A stretch of DNA of 64,000 nt from CAVQBP01 sp963848195. Its GTDB lineage: Bacteria; Bacteroidota; Ignavibacteria; Ignavibacteriales; Ignavibacteriaceae. The stretch spans positions 62,001 through 126,000 of the forward strand of contig CAWKCY010000005.1 in NCBI GenBank assembly GCA_963848195.1. The letters are read 5' to 3'. Both the position numbers and the translations under genes were made by a program. Positions 19,476 through 28,407 of the stretch are shown here, one piece after another. Within the stretch, counting starts at the first letter, position 1. Every line of letters starts with the position of its first letter. The notes beneath the pieces are model-generated. The model saw only the letters and a list, made by a program, of their open reading frames with translations. It was not told the DNA's origin and made no database searches.

Positions 19476-20345
19476 GTGAGTTATAAATTGGATCATTTAC
19501 TTGGAGCCCATACATCAATATCAGGGGGAGTACCGAATGCAGTTGAGCTTGCAGAAAAATTAAACTTCACTGCCATACAGATTTTCAGCAAAAATAATAA
19601 TAGGTGGAAGACAAAACCTTTTACTGAAGCAATCATAAATGAATTTAAATTGAAATTATCTTCTTCTGGAATTAAATCTACAGTTGTACATGACTCCTAT
19701 TTAATAAATTTATGTTCGTTAAGTGAAGAACTTCTGGAAAAGTCGAGAGAAGCATTTCGTGATGAACTGATTAGATGTGAACAGCTTGGAATCCCGTATT
19801 TAAATTTCCATCCGGGTGCTCATGGGGGTGCAGGTGAAGAAGAGGGAATAAAATTGATAGCTGAATCGTTAAATACAGTTCATGATAAAACCAAAAATTT
19901 TAAGGTTAGCAGTATGCTGGAAGTTACTGCCGGACAGGGATCTGCAGTTGGGTACAAGTTTGAACATATAAGGAAAATAATAGATTTAATTGAACAAAAA
20001 GAAAGAATGTCTGTCTGCATTGATACAGCACATATTTTCGCAGCAGGATATGATATAAGAACACCTGAGACTTACAATAAAACAATGGAGGAATTTGATA
20101 ATATAGTTGGTCTGGATAGATTAAAATGTTTCCATATGAATGATAGTAAAAAGGAATTGGGAAGCAGAGTGGACAGGCATGAACATATTGGTAAAGGATT
20201 CATCGGTAATGAAGGTTTTAGGAATATCATGAATGATAGAAGACTGGAAAGTGTACCTAAAATTCTTGAGACACCTAAAGGGAAGGAACAGCTTGAGGAT
20301 GTAATGAATATAAAGACACTTTTAAGTTTAGTTGAACAGGAATAA
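19476..20345 (+). CDS. nfo: Endonuclease IV (AP endonuclease)
   Basis: A 289-residue TIM-barrel, zinc-dependent apurinic/apyrimidinic endonuclease for base-excision repair. Start is GTG at 19476, giving MSYKLDHLLGAHTSISGG, aligned with the usual family start. Zinc ligands are visible in order: YLNFHPGAH, LEVTAGQGSAVG, CIDTAHIFAAGYD, KCFHMNDSK, DRHEHIGKGFIG and ILETPKG. Length matches the family (about 285). It is convergent with dusB, 7 bp apart. No clear Shine-Dalgarno precedes the GTG. Confidence 0.95.
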   Translation: MSYKLDHLLGAHTSISGGVPNAVELAEKLNFTAIQIFSKNNNRWKTKPFTEAIINEFKLKLSSSGIKSTVVHDSYLINLCSLSEELLEKSREAFRDELIRCEQLGIPYLNFHPGAHGGAGEEEGIKLIAESLNTVHDKTKNFKVSSMLEVTAGQGSAVGYKFEHIRKIIDLIEQKERMSVCIDTAHIFAAGYDIRTPETYNKTMEEFDNIVGLDRLKCFHMNDSKKELGSRVDRHEHIGKGFIGNEGFRNIMNDRRLESVPKILETPKGKEQLEDVMNIKTLLSLVEQE

Positions 20346-20352
20346 TTTTATA

Positions 20353-21339
20353 TCAAATTGCCATTTTATAATTTAGCAATTGATCTAAATAATTAAGTAA
20401 GATTTTTTCTACATAATTATATTCAATTTCCTGCATTAAAGAATGTCTGATGCTGGAGACATTTGGAAGAGCTTTTAAATACCCGGAATAAAATTTTCTA
20501 TGTTCGATTACTGCTCTTCTCTCGCCTTTAATTTTCATTGCTAATTTTAAATGCTGAAGGCATATATTAATTTTGGTTTCTTCATTTATTGTAGTAGAAA
20601 TAGACCCGGTTGTAAGTAGTTCTTTGGCTTCTTTAAATATCCATGGATTACCGATTGCGCCTCTTGCAATCATTACACCATCAGCTCCGGTTTCTTCAAA
20701 AGCTCTTTTTACGTCATAGGCTGATAAAACGTTGCCGTTTAATATTACAGGTATATTTACAACTTCTTTAATCCTTGGAATCCACTCCCAGTAAGCTTCC
20801 CCCTTATGTCCCATTTTTCTAGTGCGGCAATGAACTGTAAGAGCCTGGACTCCCACATCTTCAAGTCTTTTTGCAACTTCTAAAATTTGAATACTATTAT
20901 CATCCCATCCCAGGCGAGTTTTAACAGAAACAGGGAGAGAAACAGAATTAACAATCTCTTTAACTAATTTCTGCATATAAGGAGGGTCTTTTAACAGAGC
21001 AGAGCCAGCACCATTTCCGACAACATTTTTTACCCAGCAGCCTGCATTTATATCGATCAAATCAGGATTTTCAGCTTCAGCAATTTTTGCTCCACCAACC
21101 ATAGATTCAATATTGCTGCCATATATCTGAATTCCAACGGGTCGTTCTTCTTCTACTATTTCTAGTTTTTTATGGGTTTTTTCGGAAGCTCTAATCAGAC
21201 CTTCCGAATTAACAAATTCGGTATATACAACATCAGCACCGAGTTCCCTGCAGATTAGTCTGAATGAAACATCAGTTACATCTTCCATGGGTGCAAGAAG
21301 TATCGCTTTTTCTATATTTATTTTTCCTATATTGAACAT
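20353..21339 (-). CDS. dusB: tRNA-dihydrouridine synthase (DusB type)
   Basis: A 328-residue FMN-dependent reductase that converts uridine to dihydrouridine in tRNA. Blocks seen: ILLAPMEDVTDVSFR, YTEFVNSEGL, DINAGCWVKNVVGNGAG (catalytic Cys), VSVKTRLGWD, ALTVHCRTRKM and GVMIARGAIGNPWIF. The residue after the catalytic Cys is Trp, where most Dus proteins have Pro. Length fits. In some bacteria dusB is linked to fis or ntrB; here it stands between endonuclease IV and an MFS gene. A G-rich tract lies 80 bp upstream. Confidence 0.93.
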   Translation of the reverse strand: MFNIGKINIEKAILLAPMEDVTDVSFRLICRELGADVVYTEFVNSEGLIRASEKTHKKLEIVEEERPVGIQIYGSNIESMVGGAKIAEAENPDLIDINAGCWVKNVVGNGAGSALLKDPPYMQKLVKEIVNSVSLPVSVKTRLGWDDNSIQILEVAKRLEDVGVQALTVHCRTRKMGHKGEAYWEWIPRIKEVVNIPVILNGNVLSAYDVKRAFEETGADGVMIARGAIGNPWIFKEAKELLTTGSISTTINEETKINICLQHLKLAMKIKGERRAVIEHRKFYSGYLKALPNVSSIRHSLMQEIEYNYVEKILLNYLDQLLNYKMAI

Positions 21340-21418
21340 TTTCTCTCTGTAAAAGTAATAATTAGACTATGACAATTATACATAAAAATAATAAAAGAAA
21401 GTGAGTCAAAAAAGTAGT

Positions 21419-21455
21419 GGGGGTGTGGGGGTAAAGGGGTATAAGGGTATAGGGG
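21419..21455 (+). other. G-quadruplex-capable G-tract
   Basis: Five guanine runs of 5, 5, 4, 3 and 4 bases are separated by loops of 3, 4, 5 and 4 bases (GGGGG-TGT-GGGGG-TAAA-GGGG-TATAA-GGG-TATA-GGGG). It lies between the MFS stop codon and the dusB start; both genes are on the minus strand, so the G-rich strand is the template strand. Such a tract stands out in this AT-rich DNA. Confidence 0.8.
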
Positions 21456-21473
21456 TGCAATCAATCTCTTTTT

Positions 21474-22709
21474 TTAATGAAAATCTGTTTTACTTTTCCG
21501 GGTATCCATTTCATAATCATTGATTTCTTCATGAATATTAAGTTTTTTAGGCAAGTAAGTTATACTTACGATAACTATTATTAATGTAAAAGCTGCGCCT
21601 GTCAGAAAAGGATAAGGATATCCTAGAAATTCAAATGCAAAACCTCCCCATAACGGTCCTAACACTCTTGCGAAAGCTGATAAAGACTGATTTATTCCCA
21701 GAGTAATTCCCTGCTCTTCATCCGAGGTAACTTTTGAAACGAGGCTTAATAGAATTGGCTGTAAAACACCGATTCCTAAAGATAAAATTATTGTAATTAT
21801 TGTTAGTCCTAAGAAATTGCCTCCGTAGGGTAGCATAGCGAGGCCAATCATCATTAAGATTGAGCCTATAGTAACCAATTTAACATCGGATATTGAATTT
21901 GAAATTACCCGTATTAATCCACCCTGAACAAGTGCACCCACTAACCCGACAATTCCAAACATATATCCATTCTGCAGATCGGTAAAATTATAAACTTTGT
22001 ATCCAAGTAAAGCAAATGTGCCGTATATATTCGCATTTGAAAAAGTGAGTATAAAAAACAAGATTATCAGTATAGCTATATCACCTTTTTTAAATACAAT
22101 TTTCATAGCACGGATGTCGAGAATTTTTTTGCTAATTTTTTTACTTATATCTCTTTTAAGATGAGATTCCGGGAGTAAAAAAAGAGTAAATATGAAGGCC
22201 ATAATTGAAAAACCGGCACTAGCAAAACCTGTTACCATATATCCAAATTTTGAAAGTAATCCACCAAACAGAGGTCCGAAGACAAAACCTAATCCAAATG
22301 CAGCTCCAATTAGTCCCATACCTTTTGAACGATTCTCTTTGGTGGTAACATCGGCGATATAAGCTTGAGCAACCCCAATGCTGCTTCCGCCAATACCTCC
22401 CACAATCCTTGAGATAATTAAAAGGAGATAGGTATTTGAGAAAGCAAAAATTATATAACCTAACGCATTCAGTATTAAACAAATTACTATTACGGGTTTT
22501 CTTCCATTTTTATCAGAGAATTTTCCTAATAGAGGATTAAATATAAATTGAACGAGGGAGTAGACAGCAATAGCGATACCTACTGCAGTTTCGTCTACAT
22601 GGAGTTTTACGATTGCAAAAGTCGGCAGTATAGGGATTAGAATTCCAAATCCTAAGAGATCAATAAAAACTGTTAAAAAGATTAGAGATAAAGCAGATCT
22701 ATTTTTCAT
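21474..22709 (-). CDS. MFS multidrug/tetracycline-type efflux transporter
   Basis: A 411-residue protein with 12 predicted membrane helices. Motif A between helices 2 and 3 reads GKFSDKNGRKP, and the helix-5 motif C region is IGAAFGLGFVFGPLFGGLL, marking a drug/H+ antiporter of the DHA1 (TetA-like) group. The N-terminal start SLIFLTVFIDLLGFGILIPILPTF is also typical. Substrate is unknown. It is monocistronic, with repeats upstream. Confidence 0.87.
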   Translation of the reverse strand: MKNRSALSLIFLTVFIDLLGFGILIPILPTFAIVKLHVDETAVGIAIAVYSLVQFIFNPLLGKFSDKNGRKPVIVICLILNALGYIIFAFSNTYLLLIISRIVGGIGGSSIGVAQAYIADVTTKENRSKGMGLIGAAFGLGFVFGPLFGGLLSKFGYMVTGFASAGFSIMAFIFTLFLLPESHLKRDISKKISKKILDIRAMKIVFKKGDIAILIILFFILTFSNANIYGTFALLGYKVYNFTDLQNGYMFGIVGLVGALVQGGLIRVISNSISDVKLVTIGSILMMIGLAMLPYGGNFLGLTIITIILSLGIGVLQPILLSLVSKVTSDEEQGITLGINQSLSAFARVLGPLWGGFAFEFLGYPYPFLTGAAFTLIIVIVSITYLPKKLNIHEEINDYEMDTRKSKTDFH

Positions 22710-22904
22710 AAAAAATTAACCAGAATAGATATCAACTACTATAGCCGTTGAAAAGTTAAAAATAAAAGTGTTAATATATAAATATTTATAGAAACGAATA
22801 GTGCTGAATTGATAATGAAAAATATGATTTGCAAAATGAAAGAGGGTTAGTTTTTCCTATTTTATCAATCTGTTGGATAAAGAGGCTGTGTGAAAATATA
22901 TTTC

Positions 22905-23011
22905 GGGGCTGACCATAAAGTAATTATTTTCTAAAAATGGCACGCAGATGACGCAGATTTTAACGGATTTTCACTGATTTTTAAATAGAAAATTACTTTT
23001 TGGTCAGCCCC
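22905..23011. repeat. Interspersed repeat family B, complete copy
   Basis: About 107 bp with terminal inverted repeats of roughly 26 bp: left GGGGCTGACCATAAAGTAAT, right (reverse complement) GGGGCTGACCAAAAAGTAAT. The interior reads GGCACGCAGATGACGCAG then a direct near-palindromic AACGGATTTTCACTGATTTT. It has no coding capacity. Its right end recurs alone at 10528-10547. Confidence 0.8.
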
Positions 23012-23116
23012 TAGAATATTGCTGCTGTTATATGTTTTCTATAATAATATCACACCCTCAGTATTCAAAATATTAAAGAGGTTGTGATTTTGCTGAGGAA
23101 CAATATCCGTTGGATA

Positions 23117-23220
23117 AAGAGGCTGTGTGAAAACCGTTAAAACGGTTAGTAAAAGTTTCGTTTTTGTTTCATATTCCAACGGTTAAAACCGTTGGTTAAT
23201 GATATTCACACAGGCTCTAA
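23117..23220. repeat. Interspersed repeat family A, copy 2
   Basis: Bounded by AGAGGCTGTGTGAAAA on the left and TTCACACAGGCTCT on the right. The inner palindromes AACCGTTAAAACGGTT and CCAACGGTTAAAACCGTTGG are both intact. The segment is nearly identical to 13687-13800, minus the small insertion there. Confidence 0.82.
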
Positions 23221-23289
23221 ATCAAACCCGTTGGATAAATCCAACGGCAATGGATAATTACACGGGCTCTAAATCCAATGGCAGGTGAT

Positions 23290-24873
23290 TCATTTTATTA
23301 GAGCTTTAATTGTATCAAGATTATCAGCTTCTTTAAATGTTTTATCATGTCTCCATCGATTTATTCTAGGGAATCTTACAGCGACACCGGATTTATGGCG
23401 GGATGATTTTTGAATTCCTTCGAAAGCGAGCTCAAAAACAAGTTCCGGTTTTACAGTACAAACAGGGCCGAATTTTTCAATAGTATTTCTTCTAACAAAG
23501 GAATCAACAAGACGAATTTCTTCATCAGATAAACCGGAATAAGCTTTTGCAAAAGAAACCAGTTCATTTTGATTCCAGATACCGAAAGTATAATCGGTAT
23601 ATAGATTTGCCCTTCTGCCATGACCGGGCTGAGCATAAATCAAGACTGCATCTATAGTAAAAGGATCGATTTTCCATTTCCACCAATCTCCCCGTTTTCT
23701 ACCTGTTTTATATGCAGAATCAATTCTTTTAAGCATCAATCCCTCAACAGCTCTATCTCTTGATTCGTTTCTTTTTTGTTTTAATTCATCCCATGAATTA
23801 AACTCAATTTTGGGTGATATTAAGAGTCTTTTATCGGAAACATGCTTAACCAGATCATCCAGATTTTCATTTCGATTTTTTAATGGTATATCTCTTATAT
23901 CTTCACTGTTCATTTCGAGTAAATCATATGCAATAATTACAACAGGAATATCAGTTAATATTTTTTTAGTTATATTTTTTCTGCCAATTCTTTTTTGAAG
24001 TTCACCGAAGGGCAAAGGTCTCCCATTACTCCATGAAATGATTTCTCCGTCTATTACAGTACCGTCCGGTACTAAAAATTCAAGATTTGTAAGTTCAGGA
24101 AATTTTTCATTCACCATTTCTTCACCGCGTGACCATATAAAAATTCTTCCATCTCTTTTAATCATTTGTGCTCTAATTCCATCCCATTTCCATTCTGCCT
24201 GCCATTTGTTTATATTTCCGAGATTTTCAACCTTATCATCAAGCTGATAAGCAAGGTAGAAGGGGTAAGGTTTACTTATATCAGTATCTTTTGAATCGTG
24301 CGAAATTATTTTCTTAAAGAAGGAAGCCGTAGGTTTCCAGTACCCCATTAACCTGTGAGAAATAACCGATTCATCGATTCCGCTATATATAGATAAGGCT
24401 TTAACAACAATTTTTTCAGATACGCCTACTCTAAAGCCGCCTGTAATTAATTTATTCCAGACAAATCTCTCATTATTATTCATTACATTCCATGAAGAAA
24501 TCATCTTTGCTTTTTGTATTTCTTCCCTTTCATTTTTAAGAGGAAGGAGAACCTCTTCAATCCATTTGTGCAACGGCTTATTATTAGAACCGTCAGCTAA
24601 AGGGAGTAGTAAAGTTATAGTTTCAGCCAGATCTCCAACTGAATTGTAAGATTCATCAAATAACCAATCCGGAATATTTGCTAATTCAGCAGACCATTCC
24701 TTCAATTTTCTAGTAGGAATTAACTGTTTTGGTTTCCTACCTATTAAGAAATTTACAGCCCAGATAGAATCTTCAGGCTCAGAAATCTCAAAATATTCAA
24801 CCAATGAATTTATTTTTTCATTTGTTTTGGTTGTCCGATCTAGTTTTTGGTATAATTCTGCGAAATTTTTCAC
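23290..24873 (-). CDS. ATP-dependent DNA ligase
   Basis: A 527-residue ATP-dependent ligase. The nucleotidyl-transferase lysine is K229 in AEWKWDGIRAQ (KxDG). Further motifs: WSRGEEMV, DGTVIDGEII, EGLMLKRIDSAYKTGRKRGDWWKWK. An N-terminal DNA-binding domain (about 1-200) precedes the catalytic core and an OB-fold follows (about 410-510), the layout of LigB-like/archaeal-type enzymes. Bacteria replicate with the NAD-dependent LigA, so this is likely a repair ligase. No Ku, LigD polymerase or Lhr helicase gene is adjacent. Confidence 0.92.
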   Translation of the reverse strand: MKNFAELYQKLDRTTKTNEKINSLVEYFEISEPEDSIWAVNFLIGRKPKQLIPTRKLKEWSAELANIPDWLFDESYNSVGDLAETITLLLPLADGSNNKPLHKWIEEVLLPLKNEREEIQKAKMISSWNVMNNNERFVWNKLITGGFRVGVSEKIVVKALSIYSGIDESVISHRLMGYWKPTASFFKKIISHDSKDTDISKPYPFYLAYQLDDKVENLGNINKWQAEWKWDGIRAQMIKRDGRIFIWSRGEEMVNEKFPELTNLEFLVPDGTVIDGEIISWSNGRPLPFGELQKRIGRKNITKKILTDIPVVIIAYDLLEMNSEDIRDIPLKNRNENLDDLVKHVSDKRLLISPKIEFNSWDELKQKRNESRDRAVEGLMLKRIDSAYKTGRKRGDWWKWKIDPFTIDAVLIYAQPGHGRRANLYTDYTFGIWNQNELVSFAKAYSGLSDEEIRLVDSFVRRNTIEKFGPVCTVKPELVFELAFEGIQKSSRHKSGVAVRFPRINRWRHDKTFKEADNLDTIKALIK

Positions 24874-25054
24874 TTCTGTATTTATATTACTAAAAATTAA
24901 AAATCTTATAATCGGTTTCTTAAATTATACAAATAATCTTATATTTAGTTTTTAAGGGAGATAATTTATGTAAGTAGAATTTTAATTACATAAAATTATA
25001 AAATTGAATTTAATTAATAAACAAAAATTTCGTTTTTGAAATTCAGGAAATTAT

Positions 25055-25666
25055 ATGTTCCAAAAATTATTGCCGAAAGAAGAAAAATATTTTGAGAATT
25101 TTAAGGAGATGATAGCACATATTACAGAAATGGCATCATATACACACAAGATATTTACATCTGATCAGATAGATAAAGATCTAATTATTAAGTTCAAACC
25201 GCTTGAAAACCGTTGTGATGAAATCTCTTCGAAAGTTGTTAAAAGATTAAATAAAACTTTCATTACTCCTTTTGACCGTGAAGATATTTTTGCTTTAATT
25301 AAAAGACTTGGCGATATAAGTGATATGCTGCTTGGAGCAACAATGAGGGTTGAAACCTTTAATATCACAAAAAAAATTGAATATGCAGATAAATTAGCTG
25401 CAATTGTTTTAGAGCAAATTAAAGAATTAGGTAAAGCTATCCAGGATTTAAAGATAAAAAGTATAAATGAAATGAAAGCTGTTAAGACATTAGAATCGGA
25501 AGCGGATAGAGTTTACCAGATAGCAATGAAAGAATTATTTGAATTTGAGAAAGACCCTATCACTTTAATTAAAAAGAAGGAGATATTAGATCTTCTGGAA
25601 AATATAGCTGACCGGTGCCAATCTACAGCAAATGTTATAATGTCTATCTTCATAAAAAACGCCTAA
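25055..25666 (+). CDS. DUF47 family phosphate-transport accessory protein
   Basis: A 203-residue all-helical, PhoU-like protein of the DUF47 (Pit accessory) family. It has the typical openings FQKLLPKEEKYFENF, NKTFITPFDREDIFALI and SEADRVYQIAMKELF, with acidic/His residues that bind metal in family relatives. It starts 4 bp before a PiT-type phosphate transporter gene, the standard pairing. It probably gates or regulates the transporter from the cytoplasm. Confidence 0.92.
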   Translation: MFQKLLPKEEKYFENFKEMIAHITEMASYTHKIFTSDQIDKDLIIKFKPLENRCDEISSKVVKRLNKTFITPFDREDIFALIKRLGDISDMLLGATMRVETFNITKKIEYADKLAAIVLEQIKELGKAIQDLKIKSINEMKAVKTLESEADRVYQIAMKELFEFEKDPITLIKKKEILDLLENIADRCQSTANVIMSIFIKNA

Positions 25667-25670
25667 ACTT

Positions 25671-26669
25671 ATGCATTTTGCTATTCTGATTATTTCACTT
25701 GCATTAATATTCGATTTTTACAATGGGATGAATGACGCTGCAAATTCGATTGCTACCGTTGTTTCTACCCGTGTGCTAACACCTATTCAAGCTGTGGTTT
25801 GGGCAGCTCTTTTTAATTTCATAGCAGCTTTCATATTTGGAGTTTCAGTGGCAACAACTATAGGAAAAGGTATAGTAGATGTCAGCATAGTTGATAATTT
25901 TGTAATATTTTCTGGTTTAATTGGTGCAATTATTCTAAGTGCTACTGCGACTCATTTTGGACTCCCAATCAGTGTTTCTCATTCCATAATCGGAGGATAT
26001 GGAGGTGCAGGATTTGCAAAAGCAGGATTTAGCGCGATTATTGTTTCGGGATATACAAAAGTTGTCATTTTTATTTTCTTAGCTCCTATTTTAGGATTTG
26101 TATTTGCACTTCTATTTTCGACAGCGACATTATGGATTGTAAGAAATCGATCACCATATAAGGTGGACATGTATTTCCGTAAATTTCAATTAATATCTGC
26201 GGCACTCTTTAGCATTAGTCATGGTTCTAATGACGCTCAAAAAACTATTGGAATTATCACAATTGTTCTTTTTACAAATGGCCTTATTGGTGGTTCATTT
26301 CATGTACCATTCTGGGTTATTTTAATGAGTTATACAGTAATAGCATTGGGTACATTAATAGGAGGATGGAAAGTAATCAGAACCCTAGGAATGCGAATCA
26401 CAAAATTGACTCCATTCGGCGGCTTTAGTGCAGAAACTTCTGCCGGATTGACCATTATTTTCGCAACAATATTTGGAATACCAGTTAGTACCACTCATAC
26501 AATAACCGGATCAATTATCGGTGTAGGAACAACAAAAAGATTTTCTGCTGTGAGGTGGGGGGTTGCAAGAAATATTTTATGGGCATGGATTTTAACTATT
26601 CCATTATCGGCAATTTTTGCTATAATTACATATTATGTTTCGATTTATATCTTCAAATCTATTAGTTAA
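25671..26669 (+). CDS. pit: PiT-family inorganic phosphate transporter
   Basis: A 332-residue membrane protein with the two PiT signature repeats: FDFYNGMNDAANSIATVVSTRVL near the N-terminus and ISHGSNDAQKTIGI near residue 182, plus GLPISVSHSIIGG and GIPVSTTHTITGS. These form the inverted-repeat core of cation-coupled phosphate transporters. Translationally coupled to the DUF47 gene. Ends 7 bp from the convergent DUF2520 gene. Confidence 0.94.
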   Translation: MHFAILIISLALIFDFYNGMNDAANSIATVVSTRVLTPIQAVVWAALFNFIAAFIFGVSVATTIGKGIVDVSIVDNFVIFSGLIGAIILSATATHFGLPISVSHSIIGGYGGAGFAKAGFSAIIVSGYTKVVIFIFLAPILGFVFALLFSTATLWIVRNRSPYKVDMYFRKFQLISAALFSISHGSNDAQKTIGIITIVLFTNGLIGGSFHVPFWVILMSYTVIALGTLIGGWKVIRTLGMRITKLTPFGGFSAETSAGLTIIFATIFGIPVSTTHTITGSIIGVGTTKRFSAVRWGVARNILWAWILTIPLSAIFAIITYYVSIYIFKSIS

Positions 26670-26676
26670 ACTTTTC

Positions 26677-27588
26677 TTATAATTTCTTTAGTTCATCTAA
26701 TAAAAATTTCTTCAGTTCTATATGCTCTTTACACAAACCATTATTTCTTGACTTTATTAAATTCAGTAAATTTAATGACTGAATGATATAGCTTATAAAA
26801 ATTTCATTCATTTCATCTGAATCATTTAGCTTCTTTAAGACAGAAACATGTTTCTTGATGGTTATTAAGTCTCCTCTTTCTACAGGTCCTGATAAAGCTT
26901 TTGCGCTTCCAAGTCTATTAATATTCTTCAAGGTAGATTTAATAATCGGAAACAATAAATCAAAGTTATTATAATCCATTTGACTTTTATTTATATGGAA
27001 GATTTTTTCGGTATTGTAGATATTTCCGGCTAAAAAATTTGAAGAGAACACACCAGCAAGATGATATGCGGGCTTATCTTCTGATTTTAGCATGAATGGT
27101 TTTAATTTTAAATCAGCTGCTAATTTAAAGAGGAACTTTTCTGCAAACTTATTGCGTGTTTCAATAGCAGCATAACAATTTTCAATATTAACAATTCTTT
27201 TTGAAGGGAAAGTCTGCATAATATGAAAGGAAGCTGTTAGGGCTCCTTTTTTTTTCAAAGGGTTTAATACTGAAGAATCTTCTGCACCGGAAAGGTGGAT
27301 AAATAATGAATTATGAAGTTTAATATTTAGGCGGGATAATTTATGAGCGATAGTTTTAATTTGATTATCGGGTACTGAAAGAAAGATGATGTTAACTTTT
27401 GATTTTAGTTCGGTTAAATCATCGGAATAATTATTTATTGAAAATTTTTTAGATAAGTAAGCGGCAGAAACAGGGTTACTGCTTATTATTATTTTTATTT
27501 TATAATTATTTTTTATAAGAGCATTTGTAAGTGAATAAGCAATTTTTCCAGCACCGACAATAGCAATATTCGATTTGTTGGAGATCAT
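26677..27588 (-). CDS. Rossmann-fold DUF2520 protein
   Basis: A 303-residue protein with an N-terminal NAD(P)-binding fold (IAIVGAGKIAYSLTNALI at residues 7-24, then IFLSVPDNQI) and a C-terminal DUF2520 helical domain (HLAGVFSSNFLAG, then GLGSAKALSGPVERGD). It resembles F420-dependent oxidoreductase/ProC-PanE-type proteins, but its substrate is not known. It starts 3 bp after the stop of the Memo-family gene, so it belongs to the same operon. Confidence 0.85.
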   Translation of the reverse strand: MISNKSNIAIVGAGKIAYSLTNALIKNNYKIKIIISSNPVSAAYLSKKFSINNYSDDLTELKSKVNIIFLSVPDNQIKTIAHKLSRLNIKLHNSLFIHLSGAEDSSVLNPLKKKGALTASFHIMQTFPSKRIVNIENCYAAIETRNKFAEKFLFKLAADLKLKPFMLKSEDKPAYHLAGVFSSNFLAGNIYNTEKIFHINKSQMDYNNFDLLFPIIKSTLKNINRLGSAKALSGPVERGDLITIKKHVSVLKKLNDSDEMNEIFISYIIQSLNLLNLIKSRNNGLCKEHIELKKFLLDELKKL

Positions 27589-27591
27589 ATA

Positions 27592-28407
27592 TTAATAAAC
27601 AGCTGCAGAAAGATATCCGACAACACCGTTAAAGTCACCTGATACGTCACCCGAATTACTTCGTTTCAGAACGATGGCATTTTTCTTATTCATCAAAGAA
27701 GCTGCTTTCATCATAACGACTATAGGTCCTCCTCCGCAGGCTTCACAATTTTTCAATTCCAGGTCTGTTTGAAGTTTTTCAAAATTAAACTCATTAATAT
27801 TATTTTCTGCTATGGAATCCAATTCATCAGCTTCCTGCCGGGGATAATAATGGGATAAGTCAGAACTAGCAACCATTAATGTTTTAGCATCGCAGAATTC
27901 AGAAATTTTTACGGCAAGTTCATCAATAAACATTCTTCCCTGGTCACCCATTACAATAGGAACTATTTTGAATTGATTCAGAGTTTTTTGTAAAAAAGGG
28001 ATCTGGACTTCAACTGCATGCTCATCCTTATGCCCTTCAATTCCCTTATAAATGATCCTACTTGTTTCCGATAATTTATCTGTCAATACAGAATCTATTT
28101 CAATTACTCCGAGCGGTGTTTCATATCCATCTCCCTCAAAGATGCAAATTCCCGGAAAATATTCTCTATGACTAGGTGAAATTATAATTACCTTATTGAT
28201 ATCTTTATTTTTTAAAAGATTATAAGCATATGCAGCAGTCCTTCCCGAATAGAGATAACCTGCATGCGGAGAAACAATACCGGTAACATTTTCCAAATTT
28301 ATTTCAGGTTTAGAGATAGATAACAATGTTTCAATTTCATCGGAAAGTTTATTAGGATTCGAAGGATAAAAATATCCAGCGACTGCAGGTTTTCTGATAT
28401 TACTCAT
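27592..28407 (-). CDS. amrB: AmmeMemoRadiSam system protein B (Memo family)
   Basis: A 271-residue Memo-like protein, structurally related to non-haem iron dioxygenases. Conserved metal/active-site regions: RKPAVAGYFYPSNP, IVSPHAGYLYSGRTA, IISPSHREYFPG, DEHAVEVQIPFLQ, VASSDLSHYYPR and CGGGPIVVMM. It overlaps the AMMECR1 gene by 8 bp. The family is linked in many prokaryotes with AMMECR1 and a radical SAM enzyme, a partnership with no settled biochemical role. Confidence 0.92.
   Translation of the reverse strand: MSNIRKPAVAGYFYPSNPNKLSDEIETLLSISKPEINLENVTGIVSPHAGYLYSGRTAAYAYNLLKNKDINKVIIISPSHREYFPGICIFEGDGYETPLGVIEIDSVLTDKLSETSRIIYKGIEGHKDEHAVEVQIPFLQKTLNQFKIVPIVMGDQGRMFIDELAVKISEFCDAKTLMVASSDLSHYYPRQEADELDSIAENNINEFNFEKLQTDLELKNCEACGGGPIVVMMKAASLMNKKNAIVLKRSNSGDVSGDFNGVVGYLSAAVY

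Larger units (their letters stand above)
22710..23289. other. Repeat-dense intergenic region
   Basis: 580 bases without genes. It contains a partial family A left end (about 22870-22898), a complete family B element (22905-23011), a complete family A element (23117-23220) and degenerate family A-like sequence (about 23221-23285). GTTGGATAAAGAGGCTGTG occurs twice (about 22872 and 23109), so the element B appears to sit inside, or directly against, an older family A copy. Confidence 0.7.

Noticed and set aside
22219..22482. Minus-strand second frame inside the MFS gene
   Set aside because: Out-of-frame shadow rich in Trp/Arg/Cys with no start signal.
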